From: Candidatus Cardinium sp. cBcalN2
Lineage (GTDB): Bacteria; Bacteroidota; Bacteroidia; Cytophagales; Amoebophilaceae
Assembly (NCBI RefSeq): GCF_022810445.1
Contig: NZ_JAACGD010000094.1
Location: 1-6,434 of the forward strand
Length of the DNA: 6,434 bases
Direction of reading: 5' to 3'
Made by a program: the position numbers and the translations under genes. The notes beneath the pieces are model-generated. The model saw only the letters and a program-made list of their open reading frames with translations. It made no database searches and was not told the origin of the DNA. Every line of letters begins with the position of its first letter. Position 1 is the first letter of the stretch. Shown here piece after piece: positions 1 to 6,434 of this stretch.

Positions 1-132
1 TCTCAAGTTGATGGTATTGGTTTAAAATTCAGCACAATAACTAATGCCAGAGGTTCCGAAAGCCTTGTTCGAACTCTTTTAGTGAGAGAATTGTATAATA
101 CAAACGTACGACAGCAACTATTGGTTTTTTAG
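1..132 (+). CDS. C-terminal end of an unrecognised protein (partial)
   Basis: The first reading frame is open from the window edge to a TAG at 130-132 and gives 43 residues beginning SQVDGIGLKF and ending RQQLLVF. The amino-acid mix (TNARGSESLVRTLLVRELYN) looks like genuine folded protein rather than a chance AT-rich frame, and the frame has no interruption, so I take it as the tail of a real gene. I do not recognise the family, and no motif or membrane segment is visible in so short a piece. The gene converges on serS, with 57 bases between the two stop codons. Confidence 0.55.
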   Translation, partial: SQVDGIGLKFSTITNARGSESLVRTLLVRELYNTNVRQQLLVF

Positions 133-189
133 CATGGCCACTAGGATTCTAAAAAGGTTGTTTATGATCAAATTTGTCTTGTACAAATG

Positions 190-1461
190 CTAATCAATAA
201 TATGAAATCCTGTATAAGGGCGCAATACCTTTGGAATAGCAATCCCATCTGGTCTTTGATGGTATTCTAATAGAGAAGCTAGTATACGTGGTAAGGCTAG
301 TCCACTGCCGTTTAAGGTATGTAAAAGACAACTTTTTTTATTTTGATCCTTGTACCTTAGTGATAACCTATTGGATTGAAAGGTTTCAAAATTACTAATT
401 GAGCTCACTTCTAGCCACTTGTTTTGGCCTGCAGCATATACTTCTATATCGTAGGTCATAGCAGCGCAAAAACCTAAATCTCCCTGACAAAGTTTTAGCA
501 CCCGATAAGGTAGCGCTAGTTGTTCTACTAACCCTTGCACATAAGCTAACATCCTTTCTAGATGAGCATAAGAATCGTCAGGATGACAAATTTGTACCAG
601 TTCTACCTTATCAAATTGATGCAATCGATTTAACCCTCGTACATCAGCTCCCCAAGACCCTGCCTCTCGTCTAAAGCAAGGTGTATAGCCTGCATGTTTA
701 ATAGGTAGTGCAGTCGTGGCTACAATTGTATCACGATAGATATTTGTGATGGATACTTCTGCAGTAGGTATTAGGTACAAGTTAGCCAATGGGATATGGT
801 ACATTTGTCCCTCCTTATCAGGCAGTTGACCCGTTGCATAAGCAGATTGTTGGTTAACTAAAATAGGAGGTTGAATTTCTGTGTAACCTGCTTTTTCTGC
901 CTGATCTAGAAAAAAGTTTACTAAAGCACGTTGTAGCTTAGCGCCTTTTCCTTTGTATACGGGAAAACCAGCACCTGTAATTTTATTACCTAATTCAAAA
1001 TCAATTAAATCATATTTTTTAATTAAGTCCCAGTGCGCCAATTGCCCGCTGCTCGGATTTAGTGGCGTTTCATAAATAATCAGATTGTCATCGGCATGTT
1101 TACCAATCGGTACGCTTTGATGAGGCAAGTTGGGAAGTGCATATAGCTGCTCCAGTAAAGAGGAAGTATGCGTCTTAGACTGTTGCTTTAACGCTTTGAT
1201 CCTCTCTTTTAAATCATTGATTGCTTTTTTTTTTGCCTCTAGTATTGTGGTTTCTACCTCGCTACGCAATAGATGCCCTATTTGGTTACTCAGCTTATTG
1301 AGCGTAGCTGCTAGAGTGTTTAGTTCAGATTGTGTAGCCCGTTTTTCTCTGTCCAGTTTACATATGGCTTCGATGCGCGCTTCTGCATCGGGTAATCCTC
1401 TTTTGTGTAGACTATCTACCACTGCTTTTTTATCTGTTCTTATACGTTGTAAATCAATCAT
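190..1461 (-). CDS. serS: Seryl-tRNA synthetase (class II)
   Basis: This cytoplasmic enzyme charges tRNA-Ser (and tRNA-Sec where present) with serine through a seryl-adenylate. The protein is 423 residues, the usual bacterial length. Residues 1-105 form the N-terminal domain, with a charged, Leu-rich stretch (about 30-100) expected to fold as the long antiparallel coiled-coil arm that grips the tRNA extra arm. The catalytic core follows: the serine-binding TAE at 233-235; class II motif 2 around 262-287 (FRREAGSWGADVRGL, then HQFDKVE); EVSSISNFETFQ at 351-362; and motif 3 with LNGSGLALPR at 383-392. All expected active-site residues appear present. The ATG start gives the conserved MIDLQRIR opening. 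The upstream bases (AGTAGAGAAAATATA) contain no strong Shine-Dalgarno sequence. The gene is transcribed away from rho and stands alone in the window. It looks intact and ordinary. Confidence 0.98.
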   Translation of the reverse strand: MIDLQRIRTDKKAVVDSLHKRGLPDAEARIEAICKLDREKRATQSELNTLAATLNKLSNQIGHLLRSEVETTILEAKKKAINDLKERIKALKQQSKTHTSSLLEQLYALPNLPHQSVPIGKHADDNLIIYETPLNPSSGQLAHWDLIKKYDLIDFELGNKITGAGFPVYKGKGAKLQRALVNFFLDQAEKAGYTEIQPPILVNQQSAYATGQLPDKEGQMYHIPLANLYLIPTAEVSITNIYRDTIVATTALPIKHAGYTPCFRREAGSWGADVRGLNRLHQFDKVELVQICHPDDSYAHLERMLAYVQGLVEQLALPYRVLKLCQGDLGFCAAMTYDIEVYAAGQNKWLEVSSISNFETFQSNRLSLRYKDQNKKSCLLHTLNGSGLALPRILASLLEYHQRPDGIAIPKVLRPYTGFHIID

Positions 1462-1566
1462 TATATTTTCTCTACTAGTTATACTATCATCTTGTACCTA
1501 TTCAGTCTTATTAGTAGAACACGCCCCCAAAACGCTCATTCTAAAATAATTGCGATCGGAAATTAC

Positions 1567-1703
1567 TCTTGAGTGCTGATCAAAAAACAACCTGTTGGAA
1601 CCTTGCACAAAGAGTGGAGTCTTTATTTTCCAGCTTTAAGGAGTGATTTCAGCCATTTTTTACCCAGGGTTTTACTTTTTACTTATTTCTTGATCAAGGA
1701 AAA
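1567..1703 (-). repeat. Decayed copy of a palindrome-rich intergenic element (copy B)
   Basis: Read on the minus strand, this stretch is collinear with the element at the window's right end (copy A, 6339 onward). Shared blocks in order are TTGATCAA (1690-1697), AAAAAA (1656-1661), CTGAAA (1647-1652) and AGCTGGAAAA (1626-1635). Spacers between blocks are 28, 3 and 11 bases here against 28, 4 and 11 in copy A. The first 28-base spacer itself matches at about 16 positions. The distal end, 1573-1587 on the plus strand (GTGCTGATCAAAAAA), matches 13 of 15 bases of 6378-6392, but in the orientation opposite to the rest of copy B. That is what a long imperfect inverted repeat would give. The copy has diverged and lost parts of the head hairpin and left arm. 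The outer limits are approximate. Confidence 0.6.
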
Positions 1704-1815
1704 ACAAATTAAAATACCTTATTTATTTACCACTGACTTGAAGAAACAGCATACTTCCATTAAAATTACACAATTTTACTCAATCACTGAGTTTTTCTTA
1801 AAAATGATACTTTTT

Positions 1816-1844
1816 TTGATTTTTTCAAATTATAGTTGTATAAT
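1816..1844 (+). promoter_or_regulatory. Candidate sigma70-like promoter upstream of rho (weak)
   Basis: TTGATT (1816-1821) and TATAAT (1839-1844) are separated by exactly 17 bases. The second box is a perfect classical -10 and the first shares TTGA with the classical -35. It faces rho, and a transcript would begin near 1851 with a leader of about 330 bases. Against it, Bacteroidota housekeeping promoters normally read TTTG and TAnnTTTG, and TATAAT-like strings arise easily in such AT-rich DNA. The -10 also lies inside the 1828-1845 hairpin. Confidence 0.2.
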
Positions 1845-1921
1845 TGTTCGTATTGGTTTGCCATAGGGCTGCATTCGGAGTCCTGCATTGATATTCATTC
1901 CTTATTACAGCTGTTATATAT

Positions 1922-1953
1922 TCTGTATAGGCACAAAAATACCTTTATTTTTG
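1922..1953 (+). promoter_or_regulatory. Candidate Bacteroidota-type promoter upstream of rho (weak)
   Basis: TATTTTTG at 1946-1953 fits the Bacteroidota -7 consensus TAnnTTTG exactly. A TCTG at 1922-1925, one base off the -33 box TTTG, lies 20 bases upstream, within the usual spacing. It faces rho and would give a leader of roughly 220 bases. The -33 match is imperfect and the local sequence is T-rich, so this is only a candidate. Confidence 0.22.
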
Positions 1954-2182
1954 GCCATTCTTACTAGATTTAAAAAAGCAAAATCAGAACAAACAAGAAG
2001 GTAATAGGCTATTTAATATAGATGTTTCTTCTGAAAACAAATGCTATTTGTTGAATGCATCTTAAAAAAATTGGCTTAGATGCTTATGTAATGTAGGTTA
2101 CTCCTGTTTATTCTAAGAATCATCATTAAGATCATTCGTATTACTTTAATCGACTTTTATTTAAAATACACCTAACTCAATC

Positions 2183-3745
2183 ATGTACAATATCGGAGAG
2201 CTCAATCAAAAACTTATTTCTGAGTTACGCGAAATAGCAGAAAGATTTAAAGTTAAAAGCTATAAAACGCTTTCAAAAGAGGAACTTATTTATAAAATAT
2301 TGGACCAACAAGCTGTACTTCCTGTAGGGGAGATTCCTCAAAAAAAGCATAATGAGCCATTTGTTGCACCACTGCAACCCAAGGAGGCCTCTCCATCTGT
2401 CTTACCAAGGAAAAGTTATCTGAAATCTAGAGTAATAGAGCCACAAAATGAATCTAATCTACAAGGTACAACCAAGGAATCTGTTGCCCCAGATTCAGAA
2501 AAAGCAGTGATGACTGACCGTAGTATTTCTACCGGTTCTACTGTAAAAGAACTAAAAGAACCAAAAGAAGTAAAAGAAGTAACCACTTCATTTGAAAAAC
2601 ATAAAAAAGAGGGCAGCCTGCTCCATAACGTGGATACCACTATTGAGGGAGAAGGTGTGCTGGAGATTATGCAAGATGGCTATGGATTTTTACGTTCCTC
2701 AGACTATCATTATTTAGCCAGCCCAGATGATGTTTATGTGTCTCCTTCGCAAATCAAGTTGTTTAACCTCAAAACAGGTGATACCATTCGTGGAAAAATA
2801 CGTCCACCCAAGGAAGGAGAAAAATATTTTGCTCTTTTAAAGGTAATTTATATGAATGGTGTGACTACAGAGGAGGGGCGTAATCGTATTCCTTTTGAAC
2901 ATCTTACACCGCTTTTTCCACATGATAAGTTGCATATTTCCAATGGAGCCAATCAATATTCAACTCGCATTATGGATTTGTTTTCGCCTATTGGTAAGGG
3001 ACAACGTGGTATGATTGTAGCGCAACCTAAGACAGGTAAAACGGTACTATTAAAAGAAATAGCCAATGCAATTGCATCCAATCATCCAGAAGTTTATTTG
3101 ATTGTTTTGTTAATTGGAGAGCGTCCAGAGGAGGTAACAGATATGGCTAGAAATGTAAAAGCAGAGGTAATTGCCTCTACCTTTGATGAACAAGCTGAGC
3201 GCCATGTAAAAGTTTCCAATATTGTTTTAGAAAAAGCAAAGAGAATGGTAGAATGTGGTCGTGATGTGGTTATTTTGTTAGATTCTATTACCCGATTGGC
3301 TCGGGCGCATAATACGGTTAGCCCTTCTTCTGGCAAGATACTTTCTGGTGGTATTGATGCCAACGCACTCCATAAACCTCAGCGATTTTTTGGTGCAGCT
3401 CGTAATGTGGAGCATGGGGGATCGCTGACCATTTTGGCTACTGCACTTATTGATACAGGTTCTAAGATGGATGAGGTGATTTTTGAAGAATTCAAAGGTA
3501 CAGGTAATATGGAGCTCCAATTAGATCGTAAGTTGGCTAATAAACGTATCTATCCAGCTATTGATGTACCATCCTCCGGAACAAGACATGAAGAATTCTT
3601 AATTGGAAAAGAGGAATTGGCCCGGATCTGGATATTGCGTAACATTATGGCTGATATGAGTTCTACTGAAGCTATGGATTTTCTACTTAAGAAAATGCGG
3701 GGTACACGTAATAATGAAGAGTTTTTGGTTTCTATGAGTAATTAG
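2183..3745 (+). CDS. rho: Transcription termination factor Rho
   Basis: Rho is the hexameric RNA-dependent ATPase and helicase that releases nascent transcripts from RNA polymerase. The protein is 520 residues against 419 in E. coli. Residues 1-45 are the N-terminal helical domain. Residues about 46-155 are a charged, low-complexity insert. Residues 156-225 are the cold-shock-like RNA-binding domain with GYGFLR at 166-171. The ATPase core follows: Walker A PKTGKT 282-287, [10 protein letters not shown] 312-321 with catalytic Glu313, Walker B ILLDS 364-368, the Q-loop region around 383-390, the R-loop KGTGNMEL 438-445, and the arginine finger in SGTR (Arg468). From the core onward residues align with E. 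coli at a constant offset of +102. By that offset position 312, Asp210 in E. coli, is Gly here. There is no Shine-Dalgarno sequence before the ATG. The gene stands alone and ends at an intrinsic terminator. Confidence 0.98.
   Translation: MYNIGELNQKLISELREIAERFKVKSYKTLSKEELIYKILDQQAVLPVGEIPQKKHNEPFVAPLQPKEASPSVLPRKSYLKSRVIEPQNESNLQGTTKESVAPDSEKAVMTDRSISTGSTVKELKEPKEVKEVTTSFEKHKKEGSLLHNVDTTIEGEGVLEIMQDGYGFLRSSDYHYLASPDDVYVSPSQIKLFNLKTGDTIRGKIRPPKEGEKYFALLKVIYMNGVTTEEGRNRIPFEHLTPLFPHDKLHISNGANQYSTRIMDLFSPIGKGQRGMIVAQPKTGKTVLLKEIANAIASNHPEVYLIVLLIGERPEEVTDMARNVKAEVIASTFDEQAERHVKVSNIVLEKAKRMVECGRDVVILLDSITRLARAHNTVSPSSGKILSGGIDANALHKPQRFFGAARNVEHGGSLTILATALIDTGSKMDEVIFEEFKGTGNMELQLDRKLANKRIYPAIDVPSSGTRHEEFLIGKEELARIWILRNIMADMSSTEAMDFLLKKMRGTRNNEEFLVSMSN
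2543..2578 (+). repeat. Four tandem 9-base units inside rho
   Basis: Four consecutive copies of NNAAAAGAA (first two bases GT, CT, CC, GT) lie exactly in frame and encode [12 protein letters not shown], Rho residues 121-132, within the charged insert. Only the first two bases of each unit vary. Because the unit is nine bases, gain or loss of copies would change the linker length without shifting the frame. Confidence 0.85.
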
Positions 3746-3810
3746 GATGTTTGGTATTCCGTTTTTACTTTTTTTAGTTATCTATTCACCATTATGGTGG
3801 GGCTACTTAT

Positions 3811-3854
3811 AAAAATACCCCTGCTAGCAACTATTTTAGCAGGGGTATTTTTTT
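3811..3854 (+). terminator. Strong intrinsic terminator after rho
   Basis: A perfect 15-bp stem pairs 3811-3825 (AAAAATACCCCTGCT) with 3838-3852, extendable by one A-T pair. The loop is about 12 bases and a run of seven T at 3848-3854 follows the GC-rich core (CCCCTGC/GCAGGGG). This is a textbook Rho-independent terminator, 66 bases past the rho stop codon. It should separate rho from the downstream phosphatase gene. Confidence 0.93.
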
Positions 3855-3894
3855 GTCATAAATGGACTACCATGCGTTACTGTATTAAAAAAAC

Positions 3895-4602
3895 ATGAAT
3901 AAGCTAAAGGCTTTTAGAATCATTTGGTATCAAAATAATTTCTTTTTCTATCTGCTTGCTGCCATATTGACTATTGGTTCCATCCCATTTTTCCTATTCG
4001 ATAAACTTGCTTTTTTTATCCTACTCAAGCAGTGGCATCATCCTGTAGCTGATGTTATAGCGCCTTATTTAACCTGGTTAGGTGATGGGGTTACCTATCT
4101 ATTGCTGCTAACGGTGGTTGCCTTATTGCGTGCAAGTTGTAGAAAGCTTATCATTATGGGAGGAAGTTTTCTCTTTATGTCTATTGTGGTACAATTGTTC
4201 AAGCGTCTTTTTTTTAGAGATATGCTAAGGCCTATAGCCTTGTTGCCTCTAGATGACTCCCTGCACCTAGTAGATCGGGTATCCTTATTGAGGGATTTAA
4301 GTTTTCCTTCAGGTCACGCTGCTACTATATTTGTCCTGATATCTGTTATACAACTATTGTCTAGGAATAAAAATACAATCTATAGTATAGCATGGCTGGG
4401 GCTAGCTCTAACGGTGGCTTATTCAAGAATTTATCTCTGTCAGCATTTTTACATAGATATCTATGTAGGCGCTTGGATGGGTAGTCTTTCTTCCCTGATA
4501 GTGTATCTCTTTGTGGTTGGTTTTAACGGCCCAAATTGGTTAGATCGTTCTATCTACTCGTTCTTATACACATATGCAAAAAGATTCTCTATTAACAAAT
4601 AG
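3895..4602 (+). CDS. PAP2-family membrane phosphatase
   Basis: This 235-residue integral membrane protein has about six hydrophobic segments (near 17-35, 66-80, 86-101, 140-155, 163-177, 192-210). It carries the PAP2 phosphatase signature: Lys103 with Arg112-Pro113 (spacing K-X8-RP, longer than the textbook K-X6-RP), PSGH at 138-141 with the phosphate-attacking acid-base His141, and S177-R178-X5-H184-X3-D188 in canonical spacing. Members hydrolyse lipid phosphates such as undecaprenyl diphosphate, phosphatidylglycerol phosphate or lipid A phosphates; the substrate cannot be read from sequence. The ATG at 3895 is the earliest possible start, because an in-frame TAA lies at 3886-3888. No Shine-Dalgarno sequence is present, only an A-rich run. 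The last 29 bases overlap the downstream glycosyltransferase gene, suggesting coupled expression. Confidence 0.93.
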   Translation: MNKLKAFRIIWYQNNFFFYLLAAILTIGSIPFFLFDKLAFFILLKQWHHPVADVIAPYLTWLGDGVTYLLLLTVVALLRASCRKLIIMGGSFLFMSIVVQLFKRLFFRDMLRPIALLPLDDSLHLVDRVSLLRDLSFPSGHAATIFVLISVIQLLSRNKNTIYSIAWLGLALTVAYSRIYLCQHFYIDIYVGAWMGSLSSLIVYLFVVGFNGPNWLDRSIYSFLYTYAKRFSINK

Positions 4603-6313
4603 TAGTGTTGCTTATTTTTTAGTTGGCTTTGGAGCTATTTTTTCGTTGGGAATAGGAGGAGTACATCTATTTGATTTAGATGAGCTCTATTTTGCCGAAA
4701 TTACCAGAGAAATGATGCATACGGGCTGCTATGGTCAAGTAACTTTTGGTTTTCAGTCCCTTTACGAAAAACCACCTTTATTCTTTTGGCTACAAGCAGT
4801 TAGCATGCATTTTTGGGGTGTCAATGAAATCGGCGCCCGTTTTCCTAACTTGATTTGTGGGCTATTGACGCTTGTAACGCTCTATTACATAGGTAAACGA
4901 TACAAAGGTAAGTGGTTTGGTTTTTTGTGGATGTGCCTATATGCAACTGCTTTTTTGCCTCATTTTTATTTTAAATCAGGCATTATAGATCCTTTTTTTA
5001 ATTACTTTTTGTTGCTGGCTATCTATTTGTTATCAACTGACGTTACGTCATTCAAAGGATGGATCTATGGCGGTACAGGTCTCTCTATAGGTTGCGCGTT
5101 ATTGATTAAAGGACCTATGGCGGTTCTTATACCATTTGCTACGTTAGCATTATCCTATACCTGGTTTAGGAGCAGGTCCTTTTCATTCAAAGGACTTATT
5201 CTAGTTATGCTGGTAGCAGCAGGTCTCTTATCTTGTTGGCTGATTCCAGAAATTTGGTCTAACGGATATACTTTTATTAAAGAATTTTGGGCCTATCATC
5301 TATTGCTCTATCAGCACCCTGTTCATACCCACGCTCAGCCTTGGTACTACCATTATTTGGTACTTTTTGGAGGATGTTTTCCTAGTTCCCTATTTGCTCT
5401 CTTCTTTTTGAAAGAAAAAAAAATGATTAGAAATAATTATTTTGCAGCTAATATGCAAGCTTTATTGGCAAGCGTTTTACTGATTTTTAGCCTAGTGGGT
5501 ACTAAGATTGTGCATTATAGTTCTATGGCCTATTTTCCTATAACCTTTTTTGCGGCTGATTTTTTCTGTGAGTCACTCTACCGTAGAAACTATATCTGTT
5601 CAAAGATAGCCGCTTTATTTTTATTGGTAGGGCTAGTGTTAGGCAGCACTTTAGCCATTATTCCTTTGATGATGCGATATAAAGCTTTATGGTATTCTTT
5701 TATTACTAACCAAGTTATCAAGGATGCATTAGAGGTATTGGTTGTATGGAGCTATTGGGACAGTATGCCAGGAATCATCTATATCATAGGTATAAGCGTA
5801 GCTTACTATTATCTTATCCGGGATCGTTTGGTTCCTTTTATAGGCACTTTTATCTGTGTTAATATTGGTACATTGACTTTTTTTTTAATGTGTATAGCAC
5901 CAAAAGTGGAAGCCTACACCCAAAAGGAAATGGTAGATTTTTGTAAAGCTTGCAAAGGAAAGTCTCTATACCTTACTACTATTGGTTTCAAATCAGCTGC
6001 GCCCCTTTTTTATGCTGATCAATCCAAAGCATTAAACAAACGGAATATAGCTTGGCTATTAACAGGGGAAATTGACAAGCCTTGTTTTTTTATTCTTTAC
6101 AAAAGTGATAGAGACCTTTTAAGAGATTATCAAGATATTATTTATATAAAAGATATGGGATGTTTTGCATTGTATCAACGGTCACCTAAAAATTTGTATC
6201 CATGCAACCCTGACTCACTGACGCGGGTTATACCTAAACAAGCAACTTGCTTGTATCCATTTACCATTTTACCAGGACCCTACAACAAGAACAAGCATCG
6301 TATCTATTCCTGA
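4574..6313 (+). CDS. GT-C membrane glycosyltransferase (ArnT/PMT-like)
   Basis: This 579-residue polytopic membrane protein resembles the ArnT/PMT (glycosyltransferase 39/83) superfamily, which moves a sugar from a polyprenyl-phosphate donor onto a lipid or protein outside the cytoplasmic membrane. After the first membrane segment (about 12-30) comes the acidic catalytic loop, DLDELYFAEITREMM (34-48). YEKPPLFFWL follows (64-73), then GARFPNL (87-93), matching ArnT-like YFEKPPLxYWL and ARLP patterns. A second-loop Asp lies in GIIDP (136-140), and KIVHYSSMAYFP at 311-322 is typical of Bacteroidota relatives. About ten more hydrophobic segments follow up to residue 440, then a soluble C-terminal domain (about 445-535) and a basic tail. 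The first Met gives an intact first membrane helix; the next Met codons, 47 and 48, lie inside the catalytic motif. The gene starts within the PAP2 gene in another frame. Donor and acceptor are unknown. Confidence 0.88.
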   Translation: MQKDSLLTNSSVAYFLVGFGAIFSLGIGGVHLFDLDELYFAEITREMMHTGCYGQVTFGFQSLYEKPPLFFWLQAVSMHFWGVNEIGARFPNLICGLLTLVTLYYIGKRYKGKWFGFLWMCLYATAFLPHFYFKSGIIDPFFNYFLLLAIYLLSTDVTSFKGWIYGGTGLSIGCALLIKGPMAVLIPFATLALSYTWFRSRSFSFKGLILVMLVAAGLLSCWLIPEIWSNGYTFIKEFWAYHLLLYQHPVHTHAQPWYYHYLVLFGGCFPSSLFALFFLKEKKMIRNNYFAANMQALLASVLLIFSLVGTKIVHYSSMAYFPITFFAADFFCESLYRRNYICSKIAALFLLVGLVLGSTLAIIPLMMRYKALWYSFITNQVIKDALEVLVVWSYWDSMPGIIYIIGISVAYYYLIRDRLVPFIGTFICVNIGTLTFFLMCIAPKVEAYTQKEMVDFCKACKGKSLYLTTIGFKSAAPLFYADQSKALNKRNIAWLLTGEIDKPCFFILYKSDRDLLRDYQDIIYIKDMGCFALYQRSPKNLYPCNPDSLTRVIPKQATCLYPFTILPGPYNKNKHRIYS

Positions 6314-6338
6314 CATTGGTAAAAAATGAATTTTTAAA

Positions 6339-6434
6339 GCTACTTTTTGGTTGATCAAAAAGTAGCCAAAAAATCAAGCGCTGATGAAAAAAGTTACTGA
6401 AAGCTTAGTTTACAGCTGGAAAAACAGGAACCTC
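6339..6434 (+). repeat. Palindrome-rich intergenic element (copy A, runs off the window)
   Basis: The element opens with a perfect 11-bp hairpin: 6339-6349 (GCTACTTTTTG) pairs with 6356-6366 around a 6-base loop, with TTGATCAA at 6351-6358. It continues with CAAAAAATCAAGCGCTGATG, then AAAAAA, CTGAAA and AGCTGGAAAA, the blocks shared with copy B at 1567-1703. From memory, intergenic sequences with a CTTTTTG...CAAAAAGTA hairpin followed by AAAAATCAAG are very common in Bacteroidota genomes. It is not an intrinsic terminator for the glycosyltransferase, since the hairpin is followed by C and A residues rather than T. The far end lies outside the window. Confidence 0.65.

Larger units (their letters stand above)
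1706..2182. other. rho upstream region with no recognisable gene
   Basis: About 480 AT-rich bases separate the repeat copy from the rho start codon. All frames on both strands are short or low-complexity, and I see no tRNA-like T-arm and no recognisable protein remnant. It contains a 7-bp AT hairpin (1828-1845, loop GTTG) and two weak promoter-like matches listed separately. The likeliest role is the promoter and 5' leader of rho, perhaps with residue of decayed sequence. No specific regulatory element can be supported. Confidence 0.5.

Noticed and set aside
172..188. Small hairpin ATTTGT-CTTGT-ACAAAT between the two convergent stop codons
   Set aside because: Six AT-rich base pairs with no T-run on either strand are too weak to call a terminator for serS or the upstream gene.
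1499..1540. Minus-strand short frame MSVLGACSTNKTE with a lipobox-like LGAC
   Set aside because: Only 13 codons with no mature domain, and it lies in the serS leader. A lipobox-like tetrapeptide alone is not evidence of a lipoprotein.
1130..1549. Plus-strand frame of 139 codons opposite serS
   Set aside because: It is an antisense shadow of the well-supported serS gene.
1573..1866. Plus-strand open frame of 97 codons starting with GTG
   Set aside because: It starts directly after a stop codon, is rich in Phe, Leu, Ile and Lys from AT-rich DNA, matches no family I know, and its first third lies on the decayed repeat copy B.
1784..1888. Minus-strand 34-codon frame (MQDSECSPMANQYEQLYNYN...) with AAGGA ten bases before its ATG
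   Set aside because: It is short, lysine-rich, has no recognisable relatives, and lies in an AT-rich region where such frames arise by chance. Conservation in relatives would change this view.
2416..3520. Three minus-strand frames opposite rho
   Set aside because: They are antisense shadows of rho, with no domain character of their own.
6339..6366. Hairpin after the glycosyltransferase as an intrinsic terminator
   Set aside because: The 11-bp stem is perfect but is followed by CAAAAAAT instead of a T-run. It fits better as the head of the repeat element.

Overview
The window looks like an AT-rich chromosome segment from a Bacteroidota bacterium. The evidence is the long charged insert in Rho between its N-terminal helical domain and its RNA-binding domain, the absence of clear Shine-Dalgarno sequences before most genes, and glycosyltransferase and PAP2 proteins with signatures I associate with that phylum (KIVHYSSMAYFP; PSGH with a K-X8-RP first motif). 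A compact, host-associated member of the Cytophagales (Amoebophilus/Cardinium type) would fit, but that is inference and no marker here proves it.

Layout. Bases 1-132 are the last 43 codons of a plus-strand gene that starts outside the window and that I do not recognise. It converges on serS (190-1461, minus), a complete seryl-tRNA synthetase. From 1462 to 2182 lies a 721-base divergent intergenic region with no convincing gene. Its first part holds a decayed intergenic repeat (about 1567-1703, minus orientation) and the rest is AT-rich rho upstream sequence with only weak promoter candidates. The transcription terminator rho follows (2183-3745, plus) and ends at a strong intrinsic terminator (3811-3854). 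Forty bases later a two-gene envelope module begins: a PAP2-type membrane phosphatase (3895-4602) whose end overlaps by 29 bases a GT-C (ArnT/PMT-like) membrane glycosyltransferase (4574-6313). The last 96 bases carry the start of a second, better preserved copy of the same intergenic repeat (6339 to the window edge).

How the genes relate. serS (translation) and rho (transcription termination) are housekeeping genes with no special link. The phosphatase and glycosyltransferase are probably co-transcribed and translationally coupled. Both protein families act on lipid-linked phosphate or sugar substrates at the membrane, so a shared role in lipid-carrier recycling and glycan or lipid decoration is plausible, with no specific substrate visible.

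I see no new multi-gene system. The most noteworthy items are the two diverged copies of a palindrome-rich intergenic element with conserved blocks and spacing, a glycine in Rho where E. coli has Asp210 next to the catalytic glutamate, and a 9-base tandem repeat inside the Rho insert.
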